A stretch of DNA of 64,000 nt from Imperialibacter sp040222815 (GCF_040222815.1 NZ_JAVKCH010000040.1:372001-436000), one strand, 5' to 3'. Positions 25,639 to 34,725 are shown, numbered from the stretch's first letter. Numbers and translations: made by a program. Notes: generated by a model not told the origin, from the sequence alone.

Positions 25639-26031
25639 ATGACAGTAAAAAAGGGCAAAATGCCAGTTGAACCTAAAACGGTTGAACTCAATGATTTGGT
25701 GGTGCAGGGAATGGCAGAAAAGAAAGCCCACGACATAGTAGTTTTGGATTTGAGAAATGTAAAAAATGCGGTAGCTGATTATTTCATTATCTGTTCTGGC
25801 AACTCGGACACTCAAATAGATGCCATTTGTGATTCTGTAGAAGAATTCGTTTATAAAGCTTCAAAACAGTCCCCCTGGAAAAAAGAAGGCAAACAAAACA
25901 AGGAGTGGATCCTTTTGGATTACATAGATGTGGTAGCCCACATATTCAAAAAAGATAAGCGTGATTTCTATTCGCTGGAAGAGCTTTGGGGAGATGCGGT
26001 GATCACTCCGGTGGAAAGCTCGCACAACTAA
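25639..26031 (+). CDS. rsfS: Ribosomal silencing factor RsfS
   Basis: Binds L14 on the 50S subunit and blocks subunit joining under nutrient limitation. 130 residues; the family core includes VVLDLRNVKNAVADYFIICS (the YF-I-CSG signature) and the WILLDYIDVVAHIF strand. A candidate -7 box TAGTTTTG lies 23 nt upstream (25609-25616), though the -33 spacing is short. Followed 67 nt later by ftsH, an arrangement common in Bacteroidetes. Confidence 0.93.
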   Translation: MTVKKGKMPVEPKTVELNDLVVQGMAEKKAHDIVVLDLRNVKNAVADYFIICSGNSDTQIDAICDSVEEFVYKASKQSPWKKEGKQNKEWILLDYIDVVAHIFKKDKRDFYSLEELWGDAVITPVESSHN

Positions 26032-26098
26032 GGAACATTAGCGATAGAAAAGCGTTTTATCAATCTGTACAATGATTTAGATTTAGAAAGATTAAAGA

Positions 26099-28195
26099 AT
26101 GGCAAATCAAGATAGACCGAGGAAAAACCTGATTCCAAAGCCTCCGCAGAGACCCAATTATCAAATTTGGGTGATTCTAACTCTTCTGGCGGTAGTGCTG
26201 GGAATTACTTATTTCAACAATAGTTCTTCATCAGTAACCATTTCGCAAAAGAGGTTTGAGCAAATGCTGCTTAGCAATGATGTGAAAGGAGTGGTGTTGT
26301 TAAGAACGCAAAACCTTGTTGAGGTAACACTAAAGGAAGAAGCACTCAATAACAGTAAGTACAAAGTAGAGTTGGAGCAGAGGAATCCTTTTTCGCTAAG
26401 CCAGGGGCCACATTACAAATTCAAGATCATTTCGGCCGACAACTTCGATGAGAAGTTTCGAGAGATTGAGAAAGGGCTACCTGACAATCAGAGGATTGAG
26501 TACAAAATCGAGGAAGGATCTGACATCACCAACATTTTCTTTAATTGGGGATTCTTGTTTCTGATCCTGTTCGGTTTCTGGTTTTTGATGCGCCGGATGA
26601 CTGGTGGCGGCGGACCTGGCGGACAGATTTTCAATATTGGGAAATCAAGAGCAGCTCTGTTTGATGCAGAAAACAAGGTAAAGATCACCTTCGTGGATGT
26701 GGCAGGACTTGACGAAGCCAAAGAAGAAGTAAAAGAGATCGTAGACTTTCTTAAGAACCCAGCCAAGTTTACTAAGCTGGGTGGTAAAATACCTAAGGGT
26801 GCCTTGCTGGTAGGCCCTCCGGGCACAGGTAAAACACTTCTGGCAAAAGCGGTAGCCGGTGAAGCTGCTGTGCCTTTCTTCTCACTTTCGGGTTCCGACT
26901 TTGTGGAAATGTTTGTGGGTGTAGGTGCTGCAAGGGTACGTGACCTGTTTAAGCAAGCGAAAGAGAAAGCACCATGTATTGTGTTCATAGATGAAATTGA
27001 CGCTATTGGTCGGTCAAGAGGCAGAGGCCAGGTGCCCGGCTCCAATGATGAAAGAGAGAATACGCTGAACTCGCTGCTGGTTGAAATGGATGGCTTTGCT
27101 ACCGACTCGGGTGTGATCATCCTGGCGGCTACTAACCGCCCTGACGTGCTTGACAGTGCGCTGCTTAGACCGGGCAGGTTCGACAGGCAAATCAGCATTG
27201 ACAAGCCAGACGTAATTGGCAGAGAGGCTATTTTCAAAGTGCATTTGAAGCCTATCAAGATGTCGAAAGACGTGGACGTGAAGAAACTAGCTGCACAAAC
27301 TCCGGGCTTTGCCGGTGCTGAAATTGCCAACGTGTGTAACGAGGCAGCGCTTATCGCAGCCAGAAGGGACAAAGAGGCCGTTGACATGCAGGACTTCCAG
27401 GATGCGATTGATAGAGTAATCGGTGGTCTGGAGAAGAAAACGAAAATCATTTCGCCCGAAGAGAAGAAAATTGTTGCCTACCACGAAGCTGGTCACGCAG
27501 TAGCGGGTTGGTTCCTTGAGCACGCCGATCCTTTGGTGAAAGTATCCATTGTTCCCCGTGGTATTGCTGCGCTTGGTTATGCACAGTACTTGCCAAAGGA
27601 GCAGTTTTTGTATCAAACTGAGCAGTTGCTGGATGAAATGAGTATGGCTCTGGGTGGTCGTGCCGCTGAGGAGATTATTTTTGGTAAAATATCGACAGGC
27701 GCTCTAAGCGACTTGGAGAGGGTAACCAAGATGGCCTACAGCATTGTGACGATCTATGGCATGAATGATAAAATTGGCAACGTGTCTTTCTATGACTCAA
27801 AGCAGTCAGAATATGCCTTCAATAAGCCCTATTCGGAATCAACTGCTGAAACCATAGACTCAGAAGTGAGAAGCATAATTTCTACTGCCTATGAGCGCAC
27901 TAAGAAAATGCTAACCAAGCATAAGAAAGAGCTTGAGGTTATAGCCAAAGAGCTTCTGGAGAAGGAAATCATTTTCCAGAATGATTTGGAAAGACTGATA
28001 GGCAAACGTCCTTTTGAAAAGCAAACGACTTACCAGGCTTTTACGAATAACACCACCAACGGAGAAACAGTAGAAGCGCTGACCGAAGAAGCAGAAAAAA
28101 CAGATGACGAAGTCGAAGCTTTGAAAAAATCGGTAGCAGAAGAGGTTACAAATGAAGAGACCTCAGACGTAGTTGAGGATACAACCAAAAAGTAA
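26099..28195 (+). CDS. ftsH: ATP-dependent zinc metalloprotease FtsH
   Basis: Membrane-anchored AAA+ protease for quality control. 698 residues: TM1 at about 25-43, a periplasmic domain, TM2 at about 150-168, AAA domain with Walker A GPPGTGKT, Walker B VFIDEIDAIG and the SRH region (ATNRPDVLDSALLRPGRFDR), and the peptidase zinc motif HEAGH. The C-terminus carries a long acidic, low-complexity tail (about 50 residues), common in this phylum. Ends at a clear terminator. Confidence 0.98.
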   Translation: MANQDRPRKNLIPKPPQRPNYQIWVILTLLAVVLGITYFNNSSSSVTISQKRFEQMLLSNDVKGVVLLRTQNLVEVTLKEEALNNSKYKVELEQRNPFSLSQGPHYKFKIISADNFDEKFREIEKGLPDNQRIEYKIEEGSDITNIFFNWGFLFLILFGFWFLMRRMTGGGGPGGQIFNIGKSRAALFDAENKVKITFVDVAGLDEAKEEVKEIVDFLKNPAKFTKLGGKIPKGALLVGPPGTGKTLLAKAVAGEAAVPFFSLSGSDFVEMFVGVGAARVRDLFKQAKEKAPCIVFIDEIDAIGRSRGRGQVPGSNDERENTLNSLLVEMDGFATDSGVIILAATNRPDVLDSALLRPGRFDRQISIDKPDVIGREAIFKVHLKPIKMSKDVDVKKLAAQTPGFAGAEIANVCNEAALIAARRDKEAVDMQDFQDAIDRVIGGLEKKTKIISPEEKKIVAYHEAGHAVAGWFLEHADPLVKVSIVPRGIAALGYAQYLPKEQFLYQTEQLLDEMSMALGGRAAEEIIFGKISTGALSDLERVTKMAYSIVTIYGMNDKIGNVSFYDSKQSEYAFNKPYSESTAETIDSEVRSIISTAYERTKKMLTKHKKELEVIAKELLEKEIIFQNDLERLIGKRPFEKQTTYQAFTNNTTNGETVEALTEEAEKTDDEVEALKKSVAEEVTNEETSDVVEDTTKK

Positions 28196-28220
28196 TCTTC
28201 AATAAATAATATTTGATTCA

Positions 28221-28247
28221 AAGATCAGGTTAACGCCTGATCTTTTT
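28221..28247 (+). terminator. Intrinsic terminator of ftsH
   Basis: AAGATCAGG and CCTGATCTT form a 9-bp perfect stem with a 6-nt loop followed by TTTTTATTTT on the plus strand, about 25 nt after the ftsH stop codon and just before lpxH. Confidence 0.88.
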
Positions 28248-28260
28248 ATTTTGTACCCAT

Positions 28261-29028
28261 ATGCAGTTTGACAACGGTACCGTCCCGGATGGGAAATTGA
28301 TCTATTTTGCGAGTGATTTTCACCTTGGAGCTCCCAACCAAACAAAGAGCCGGGAAAGGGAGAACAAAGTGGTAAAATGGCTGGGAAGTATCGAAGACTC
28401 CGCGGCCGCCATCTTTCTTGTTGGTGATATTTTTGATTTCTGGTTTGAGTACAACCACGTAATCCCCAAAGGCTTTGCCCGGTTTCAGGGAAAAATTGCT
28501 GAGCTGGTCGACAAGGGTATTCCAATCATCTTTTTCTCTGGCAACCACGATATGTGGATGGCCAACTACTTTACTGACGAGTTTGGAATACCGGTATATC
28601 ACGAAAACAAACGCTACGTCGTCAATGGTGTAAAGCTGCTGGTGGGACACGGCGATGGTCTTGGGCCTGGCGACTACCGATATAAATTTCTCAAGAAGAT
28701 ATTCAGGAACAAGCTTTGTCAGTGGGCATTCAAATGGCTGCACCCCAATGTGGGAATGGCCATCGCTCACAAATGGTCCAGCAACAGCAGGATCAGTAAC
28801 CTGAAGTATGACGAGGCTTTTCTGGGTGATGACGAATGGCTTTGGACGTATTGCAAAGAAATCGAAGCCCAAAACCACCACGACTATTATATTTTTGGGC
28901 ACAGGCACCTTCCGCTTGACCTGGAAGTTGGGAAAAGCAGCAGATACATTAACTTAGGAGAGTGGATCAACCACTGTACTTATGCTGTATTTGATGGTGA
29001 AAAAGTTGAGCTCAGGACGTTTGAATAA
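28261..29028 (+). CDS. lpxH: UDP-2,3-diacylglucosamine diphosphatase (LpxH-like)
   Basis: Calcineurin-like metallophosphatase of lipid A synthesis, cleaving UDP-2,3-diacylglucosamine to lipid X and UMP. 255 residues with the metal motifs SDFHLG, GDIFDFW, GNHDMW, GHGDG and FGHRH in the expected order. The substrate assignment rests on the family match (GDIFDFWFEYNHVIPKGF is typical of LpxH-type enzymes in Bacteroidetes). The next gene's start overlaps its 3' end. Confidence 0.87.
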   Translation: MQFDNGTVPDGKLIYFASDFHLGAPNQTKSRERENKVVKWLGSIEDSAAAIFLVGDIFDFWFEYNHVIPKGFARFQGKIAELVDKGIPIIFFSGNHDMWMANYFTDEFGIPVYHENKRYVVNGVKLLVGHGDGLGPGDYRYKFLKKIFRNKLCQWAFKWLHPNVGMAIAHKWSSNSRISNLKYDEAFLGDDEWLWTYCKEIEAQNHHDYYIFGHRHLPLDLEVGKSSRYINLGEWINHCTYAVFDGEKVELRTFE

Positions 29029-29809
29029 GGCAACTAGGGCATGTCTGGCTCTACTCTTATCTGCTGTAGTATGCCAGGCGCAGCTAGCTGTAGAGAAAAA
29101 TGTGCCGGGGCCTGTAGTCACGGCTCAGTCGGTTGACAGAAGAGGCGATTTCTATCTTGCATTCAAGAACGGGACGGTGGCCAAATACGACACCACGGGC
29201 AGACAAATTGTGAACTACTCTCCCAAAAGGCTGGGGCAGGTCACGCTAATCGATTCCTGGAACCCACTAAAGACCTTTCTGTTTTACGAAGAATTTCAGT
29301 CTATTGTGATACTTGACAGGTTTATGTCTCCCACTATCGAGTATGACCTCACTGGCAAGTCTCAGAGCTTTATACGCCTCGCCTGCCCCTCTCAAGACAA
29401 CTCGTTCTGGTTGATTGATGAGTCATACAACGGCTTGATTAAGTTTGACCCTATCGATCAAAAAATCCAGTCGAAAATCCCCTTCAACGCATCAATACCT
29501 GTTGATGGTAAGATTCTTTTCATCAGGGAATATCAGAATGTGCTATTTGCCTCTCTGGATAGTGGTGGCATTATTTACTTTGACAATCTGGGGAATTATC
29601 AAGGTGTAATTGACAGCCCTGCTTGCGGCTTCTTTTGCTTTTCAAAGAACCAGCTGTACCTGACAAGTAGCGGCAGTGTTTTTATCCAGGATTTATACAG
29701 CAATGAGAAAAATGAAATCAGTTTACCTGACACGTATTTAAATGCCCTGTTGATTGGCCCTCGTAAGGTTGGGACAAAAAAAGAAGGAGGCTTTGACCTC
29801 CTTCGATGA
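28994..29809 (+). CDS. Secreted protein of unknown function, beta-propeller-like
   Basis: About 271 residues from an ATG inside the lpxH 3' end (35-nt overlap); an ATG at 28982 or a TTG at 29021 are alternatives. An N-terminal signal peptide is clear (TRACLALLLSAVVCQA, probable cleavage before QLAVEKN). The body has repeated short strands such as GDFYLAFKNGTVAKYDTTGR and GGIIYFDNLGNYQGV, suggesting a propeller or surface lectin-like fold, but I recognise no named family. The last ~10 codons read through the terminator hairpin of the convergent TolC-like gene. Probably translationally coupled to lpxH. Confidence 0.7.
   Translation: MVKKLSSGRLNKATRACLALLLSAVVCQAQLAVEKNVPGPVVTAQSVDRRGDFYLAFKNGTVAKYDTTGRQIVNYSPKRLGQVTLIDSWNPLKTFLFYEEFQSIVILDRFMSPTIEYDLTGKSQSFIRLACPSQDNSFWLIDESYNGLIKFDPIDQKIQSKIPFNASIPVDGKILFIREYQNVLFASLDSGGIIYFDNLGNYQGVIDSPACGFFCFSKNQLYLTSSGSVFIQDLYSNEKNEISLPDTYLNALLIGPRKVGTKKEGGFDLLR
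29776..29804 (-). terminator. Intrinsic terminator of the TolC-like gene
   Basis: Minus strand GAAGGAGG / CCTCCTTC (8-bp perfect stem, 6-nt loop) followed by seven T, 11 nt past the stop codon. The whole element lies inside the 3' coding end of the convergent plus-strand gene. Confidence 0.88.
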
Positions 29810-29815
29810 CTTACG

Positions 29816-31210
29816 TTATTCTTTTGCGATTCCCCGGTAAATATCGAGGATTTTTTTTCGAAAAATGATGCTGTATTTAGCATTCACCAGCTGAATTTCC
29901 GCTCGGTTTTTGTTGTTCAAACTTTCCAAATACGTGTAAAAGTCGGTGTTGCCTGAATTATACCTGGTCTCCGAGAAATTATAAGACTGAGTCAGCGCAT
30001 CCATATTTTCCTGTGCTGATTGAAAGGTACTTTGCGCAGCACTTAAATCAAGGTATACCCGCTGAATTGTATTAACAATTGTTTGCCTTGCCTCCGTAAC
30101 ATCTAATTCTGAATTGTACATTGCTACCTTAGCTGCCTGAACGTTGGCATTAGTTTGTAATCTGGTAAAAATTGGAATCCCCAAATTGAATCCGAGATAC
30201 CTGTACTCATTCCACCTTAGCTGCTCATTGAAAGTAGCATTCGGGTCCGGCTCCTGTGTCTCCGGATTGTAGGCACCATTAGAAGAGTAGTTTGAACCCA
30301 ACTGGCCAACTGCGGTAATTCTTGGATAGCGACTAGACCTGACCTGCTTCATTTGGTATGTAGAAGCTCTGAAGGTCAAATTCGACCTTTTAAGTGAGGG
30401 TGAATAGGCCAAACTTGCCGCCAGAACATCTTCATAGGGATCTGCCTCCAAAAGAATCTCGTCATCGCTCAGGTCGATCGTTTCGATCTCATAAGGCTGG
30501 GTTGCATCCAACTGCAGTAGCTGAACCAAGGCCAGCATATCGCTTTTATAAGTGTTTTCCGCCTGAACTCTTACCAATCTCTCGCTGGCTAGCTGAGACC
30601 TGAAATTGTAAACAGTTTCAGGATTGCTCACACCAACAGACACACGCCTTTCTTCTCTCTCAAGCTGTGCCTGCAGAAGAGTAATCCGTTGATCGGAAAT
30701 TTTTATGTTTTCCCGGTCAAGTATTACATTCAGGAAAGCCCCCAATACATCGGCTCTAACCTGAAGTTTTGATGCCTGGACGGATTCTTCAGCGGCATCA
30801 AACTCACTTGCTCGCCTCTGCAAGCCATATGTGTTCGAAAGTCCGTTGAACAGCACCACATTGCTTGTCAGCCGTGGACTCATTTGGGAGGTGGTTGTTG
30901 TTACAAGTCTGGCAGCCGTTTGATCAAAGGTATTTCCCTGAAAAAAATCGTAGCCAAGGCCAGCGTTCAAATCTGGGAGATAGTTGGCCATAGCTTGTAT
31001 TTTGTTTGCTCTGGCGGAAATAGCGTTGTTTTGTGCTCTTTTGATTCCAATATTATTCTCAAGAGCAATACTTATGCAATTATCCAAAGTTAGTATCTGT
31101 GCTTGTTCCTGAGCAGAAACAGTACCAGTAATCGTCAGCCCCGCTAGTAAAGTGAGCAAGTACCTCAATTTTCCCCTTCCATTATTCATATTCATTCTTT
31201 TCAAGTCCAC
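29816..31210 (-). CDS. TolC-family outer membrane efflux protein
   Basis: Outer-membrane channel of a tripartite export system (OEP family). 464 residues with a signal peptide (LRYLLTLLAGLTITGTVSA, cleavage before QEQAQ). The mature start TLDNCISIALENNIGIKRAQ is the typical OEP opening, and two homologous helical repeats follow (second from about residue 245, EDVLAASLAYSPSLKRSNLT). ATGs at residues 6 and 8 are alternative starts. No inner-membrane pump or adaptor gene is adjacent, so the partner system is unknown. Confidence 0.88.
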   Translation of the reverse strand: MDLKRMNMNNGRGKLRYLLTLLAGLTITGTVSAQEQAQILTLDNCISIALENNIGIKRAQNNAISARANKIQAMANYLPDLNAGLGYDFFQGNTFDQTAARLVTTTTSQMSPRLTSNVVLFNGLSNTYGLQRRASEFDAAEESVQASKLQVRADVLGAFLNVILDRENIKISDQRITLLQAQLEREERRVSVGVSNPETVYNFRSQLASERLVRVQAENTYKSDMLALVQLLQLDATQPYEIETIDLSDDEILLEADPYEDVLAASLAYSPSLKRSNLTFRASTYQMKQVRSSRYPRITAVGQLGSNYSSNGAYNPETQEPDPNATFNEQLRWNEYRYLGFNLGIPIFTRLQTNANVQAAKVAMYNSELDVTEARQTIVNTIQRVYLDLSAAQSTFQSAQENMDALTQSYNFSETRYNSGNTDFYTYLESLNNKNRAEIQLVNAKYSIIFRKKILDIYRGIAKE

Positions 31211-31384
31211 TTCCAGATTACCAATGAATATGCCATTTATTTAAAAATCTGATTATCAGCTAATTAACATAGATGATTTTTTAGCACAGTGTACGGATAC
31301 AGTACAGTTGTGTTCAGATTTGAACCGGAGCAGTCGAAAGACGGTCGAGATTCCAGAAGACAATATTTTTGAGGTAAAAGAGCG

Positions 31385-31412
31385 AAAAAAAAAGGCCACC
31401 TTTTGGGCAGCC
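31385..31412 (-). terminator. Intrinsic terminator of the 74-residue gene
   Basis: Minus strand GGCTGCC / GGTGGCC (7 pairs including two G-U) with a 5-nt loop followed by nine T, about 39 nt after the stop codon. Confidence 0.8.
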
Positions 31413-31450
31413 TCTTCATTAATCAGGGTGTAATTTAAGTAGAAAAGGTA

Positions 31451-31675
31451 TTATCCTAGTCTCTTTGAGTAGATGTAGTTGATCTTTTCTTCTACCATCT
31501 CCGTTACTTTCTCTTTGCTGAGCTTAGATTTTTTACTCAACTGCTCAACAAACTCGTCCATTGTAATGTCGTGAAGGTTCAGGTCACTCATTTTTATGTT
31601 GGCGAAAGTATCTTTCAATTCAGTTTCAATATCTGCTACAACTGTGTGATTAAGGTGTCGTTCCATATCAATCAA
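31451..31675 (-). CDS. Small hypothetical protein
   Basis: 74 residues, charged and helical (MSDLNLHDITMDEFVEQLSK, then SKLSKEKVTEMVEEKINYIY), no signal or membrane segment, no family recognised. Reality is supported by a convincing terminator just downstream and by coding-like composition. An ATG three codons in (MERHLNHTV) is an alternative start. Stands alone between the TolC-like gene and a long intergenic region. Confidence 0.6.
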   Translation of the reverse strand: MIDMERHLNHTVVADIETELKDTFANIKMSDLNLHDITMDEFVEQLSKKSKLSKEKVTEMVEEKINYIYSKRLG

Positions 31676-32021
31676 TATTTGGGTTAATTCCTATTTCCTC
31701 ATCAATTATAAGCAGAAGGATTATTATTTCATACAACGGCCTGTTACTCAGTATTTTACAAACAGTCCTTCCCTTGGTTATTTTTTAACCTAAAAAGAGA
31801 GGATTTGCAGAAATCAAAATTTTAGAGGGTTGAAATATGCCCGGGTGGTTTGGTGTTGGAATAAATCACGAGGATAGTAAGGGTCAAAAACAGCTGAAAA
31901 AAAACTTTTTTTGGACGTGAAAAAATTTCATTTCTTCAGAGAAATTGAAAATTCCCTCAGTTTGGGGGATTACAAACCTCCAAAGCCTGACCATCTTGCT
32001 CTCGGTTTTCGATTGATTGTG
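31676..32021. other. AT-rich intergenic region without a recognised gene
   Basis: This gap holds A/T runs, a small hairpin (GGTTA / TAACC near 31780) and a 27-codon plus-strand reading frame at 31837-31920 (starting MPGWFGVGINHED). No exact TAnnTTTG promoter box is seen on the plus strand. It is followed by a strong plus-strand terminator with no known gene upstream of it. See findings. Confidence 0.5.
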
Positions 32022-32087
32022 ACCTTCCCTCAACACACACTTAGGTAGTAGAATCCTCTTCACAGTGTTAGGGAAGGTTCTTTTTTT
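32022..32087 (+). terminator. Orphan plus-strand intrinsic terminator
   Basis: ACCTTCCCT-C-AACAC and GTGTT-AGGGAAGGT form a 14-bp stem with one bulged C and a 28-nt loop, followed by TCTTTTTTT on the plus strand. All flanking genes are on the minus strand, so no annotated transcript uses it; this suggests a small RNA or small-protein transcript from the preceding ~300 nt. Confidence 0.6.
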
Positions 32088-32212
32088 GCTGACACAAAGA
32101 CTCAACCAGCCCAGAACATGGGCACGGGCCTGTCGGTACTACAGCATTAAGGAACAAGGAGCCAATTGGACGAGTAGTGCCATGGAATTGCTAAGGCACT
32201 ATGAAGAACCAG

Positions 32213-33196
32213 CTACTTTGCAATCTTACGCTCGTTCACTATCCGAAATATGAGATTGGCCGCTAGTTTCGCTGTTCGATTGTCCTGATCGAATGCCGGG
32301 TTCATTTCTGCAACGTCGCAGGTGAGTACTTTACCAGTGCTCATAATGATGCGCACCAACTCTGCTACCTGCTGCGGTGCCAACCCCATCACAGCCGGAG
32401 CACTCACCCCAGGCGCAAATGCGCCATCCATTACATCGAGACATATGGTGAGGTAAATATGATCGAGGGGTTTGGTGAACTTATGAATCACCTTTTCTAT
32501 CTCAGCCGTAGACAACTGAAAGAGCGTTCCTGCTTCCAGGTATTTTACTTTCTTCTGGTGGGCAGTTTTGTAAAGTGCTGCCGTGTTGCCAGACGGCTGA
32601 ATGCCTAGGCACATATAGTCGAAAGGCTTTGCTTCCTGACCGAGGAAGTTAGCTATCTGCAAAAATGGCGTGCCTGATGTGGGCGCATGGGGGTCGTTTC
32701 GCAGATCGAAATGAGCATCAAGATTGATGATACCGATCTTCTTATCCGGGCAATGCGCAAAAGCTCCGAGAAAGTGCCCATAGGCGATTTCATGTCCGCC
32801 TCCCAGTAGAATAGGGAAATAGCCAGTGTCTAGTAATGTTGCCACTTTTTGCCCTAACAGCTTTTGAACCGTTTCCAGATTGCCGTTTGGACAGAGAACA
32901 TCACCAGCGTCGAAAAGGGAAACAGATGGTTGACTATGCCATGGCAAATTAGCTGCCATTTTTCTGATTGTATAGGGCCCTTCAGAAGCCCCTCTCCTGC
33001 CAAAGTTCTTTCTTACGCCCTCGTCGGAACAAAAGCCGAGCAGCGCAAATTTCCGTTGACCAGGAGCTGAAGCAATCGGCCTCGACAGATCGAGCATTTG
33101 AATGACATGGTGCCAGCGAGCTCCGTCTGGCCCATCGTATTTGTCAGTTCTTCCTCGCCAAATGTTTCTATCAGGTGATCTGTACATGCCATTCAA
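32213..33196 (-). CDS. hutG: Formimidoylglutamase (arginase family)
   Basis: Last step of histidine degradation, hydrolysing N-formimidoyl-glutamate to glutamate and formamide. 327 residues with the manganese-site motifs of the ureohydrolase fold: GGGHE, DAHFD and LDVMDGAFAPGVSAPA, plus EMNPAFD near the C-terminus. Position at the end of hutHUI supports the hut role over arginase or agmatinase. An ATG three codons in is an equally good start. 118 nt separate it from hutI. Confidence 0.88.
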   Translation of the reverse strand: MNGMYRSPDRNIWRGRTDKYDGPDGARWHHVIQMLDLSRPIASAPGQRKFALLGFCSDEGVRKNFGRRGASEGPYTIRKMAANLPWHSQPSVSLFDAGDVLCPNGNLETVQKLLGQKVATLLDTGYFPILLGGGHEIAYGHFLGAFAHCPDKKIGIINLDAHFDLRNDPHAPTSGTPFLQIANFLGQEAKPFDYMCLGIQPSGNTAALYKTAHQKKVKYLEAGTLFQLSTAEIEKVIHKFTKPLDHIYLTICLDVMDGAFAPGVSAPAVMGLAPQQVAELVRIIMSTGKVLTCDVAEMNPAFDQDNRTAKLAANLIFRIVNERKIAK

Positions 33197-33314
33197 TCAG
33201 AAAGTCAATCGTTTTTTCTGTGGGGCGAAGTTAAAAGATTTAATGAAGGCTTCGATACTGAATATGGTAAGGGATTAAGCAAATAATGTAAATGGGTGGT
33301 TGATCGATAAGCAT

Positions 33315-34541
33315 TTAGTCAACTAGTCGCCCATTTTTCCATACTGCCACTGGCTTCACTTTTCCCTGGTGATATAGCACCTCCCGGTAGTCCCCTGTTT
33401 CAAAAGCAATAAAATCCGCCAAATTACCATGCACAAGGGTTCCTCTGTCGTCCAAATCAAGGGCCTTCGCTGCCCGGAAGGTAATACCAGCCCAGGTTTC
33501 AGCCATGGAGAGTTTTTGCGAAGCACCAAGTACAGCCGCTTGCATGAGCAGATCGCCCATAGGAGCGCTGCCGGGGTTCCAGTCGGTGGCAATGGCGAGA
33601 CAGCCTCCGTAGTCGAGCAGTTTTCTGGCAGGAGCAAATGGCAAGCCCAAGCCCATAGAAGCTCCTGGCAAAACCACACCAATGGTGTCGCTCCCGGCCA
33701 GGTACTTGATATCTGCATCGGTGGAGGCTTCGAGGTGGTCGGCGCTGAGAGCGCCCATGTCTACTGCCAGTTTACTGCCGCCAGAGCTGAACTGGTCGGC
33801 GTGCACAGTCAGTTGGAAGCCCATTTCCCTTGCCCTTGTCAGGTACTTTCTGCTTAGTGCGACATCGAAGGCTCCTTCTTCCACGAAAATATCGACCCTG
33901 TTGGAAAGGCCTTCCTGTTTTACTTGCGGCAATAGGTCATTCATCAGGAAATCAAGGTATTCGTCAGCCTTGTCAAATTCACCTGGCTTGACATGAGCTG
34001 CCAGACAAGTTGGGATAAGGTGGAGCAAATATTCCTTTGACGTGCGACTGATGGCTTCCAGCATCTTAAGCTCGTCGGCCACATTGAGGCCATATCCACT
34101 TTTCACTTCAATGGTGGTCACTCCTTCGGTGAGGTGCCGTGTGGCCCGTCCGGCAACCAGTTCTTCTAATTCTGTCAGAGTAGCTGCTCTTGTCTTTTGT
34201 ACCGTGTCGTGGATACCACCTCCGCCTTTGAGTATCTCCTGATAGCCTGCACCTCCCACCTTCAGCTGGTAGTCTTTTGCCCGAGAGCCCGCAAAGCAGA
34301 TATGGGTATGGCAGTCGATGAGGCCAGGAAGAGCCACATAGTCGCCTTCCATTTCGAAAACATTCTTGTGCTTTTTCGTTCCTTCTTCGAAATTGACTAC
34401 TTCTACAATCCGATCGCCTTGGAGCACGATACCCGCATTGGGTACGATTTGGAGTTGGTCGTCAGTCAATGGCCCTTTGGTTGGCAGGTTGGCCATGGTG
34501 ACGATTTGCCTGAATGGGCCGATAAGTTGCTGGGTGTACAT
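33315..34541 (-). CDS. hutI: Imidazolonepropionase
   Basis: Third step of histidine degradation: opens 4-imidazolone-5-propionate to formimidoylglutamate. Amidohydrolase fold with the metal motif DCHTHICFAGSR, the KSGYGL segment, HADQFSSGG and TDWNPGSAP. About 408 residues from the ATG giving MYTQQLIGPFRQIVTMANLP; upstream in-frame ATGs (34586, 34589) add an unconserved leader. Separated from hutU by a spacer carrying a perfect palindromic repeat. Confidence 0.94.
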   Translation of the reverse strand: MYTQQLIGPFRQIVTMANLPTKGPLTDDQLQIVPNAGIVLQGDRIVEVVNFEEGTKKHKNVFEMEGDYVALPGLIDCHTHICFAGSRAKDYQLKVGGAGYQEILKGGGGIHDTVQKTRAATLTELEELVAGRATRHLTEGVTTIEVKSGYGLNVADELKMLEAISRTSKEYLLHLIPTCLAAHVKPGEFDKADEYLDFLMNDLLPQVKQEGLSNRVDIFVEEGAFDVALSRKYLTRAREMGFQLTVHADQFSSGGSKLAVDMGALSADHLEASTDADIKYLAGSDTIGVVLPGASMGLGLPFAPARKLLDYGGCLAIATDWNPGSAPMGDLLMQAAVLGASQKLSMAETWAGITFRAAKALDLDDRGTLVHGNLADFIAFETGDYREVLYHQGKVKPVAVWKNGRLVD

Positions 34542-34633
34542 TTTTATGCTGAAATATGTCTTTCCGGTAATTAGCCGCTTTGTCATCATTTTTGCGAAAA
34601 GGCAAAAATGATGACAAAGCTCTATTCTATTTG

Positions 34634-34690
34634 CTTATAGCGATGGGTTTAAACCCATCGCTATAAGATACCGCCCCTACAGGGCTAGCA
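34634..34690. repeat. Two-hairpin palindromic repeat, variant copy
   Basis: 34634-34667 is a perfect 34-nt palindrome (left half CTTATAGCGATGGGTTT, right half its exact complement). It is followed by a second short hairpin (GCCC CTACA GGGC). Same architecture as the repeats at 38987-39567 and 58584-58746, with compensating base changes in the stem. Lies between hutU and hutI. Confidence 0.75.
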
Positions 34691-34725
34691 TGTTCTCCTA
34701 AATTTAACCTTTACGGTACTACGAA

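Noticed and set aside
26488..27450. 320-codon minus-strand frame.
   Set aside because: Antisense to the conserved AAA domain of ftsH, serine-rich low-complexity translation; a compositional shadow.
31884..32105. 73-codon minus-strand frame in the hutG-small gene gap.
   Set aside because: Lys/Phe-rich translation of A/T runs, spans the orphan terminator; no sign of coding.
32065..32253. 62-codon plus-strand frame.
   Set aside because: Starts inside the terminator stem and ends antisense to hutG; no recognisable protein.
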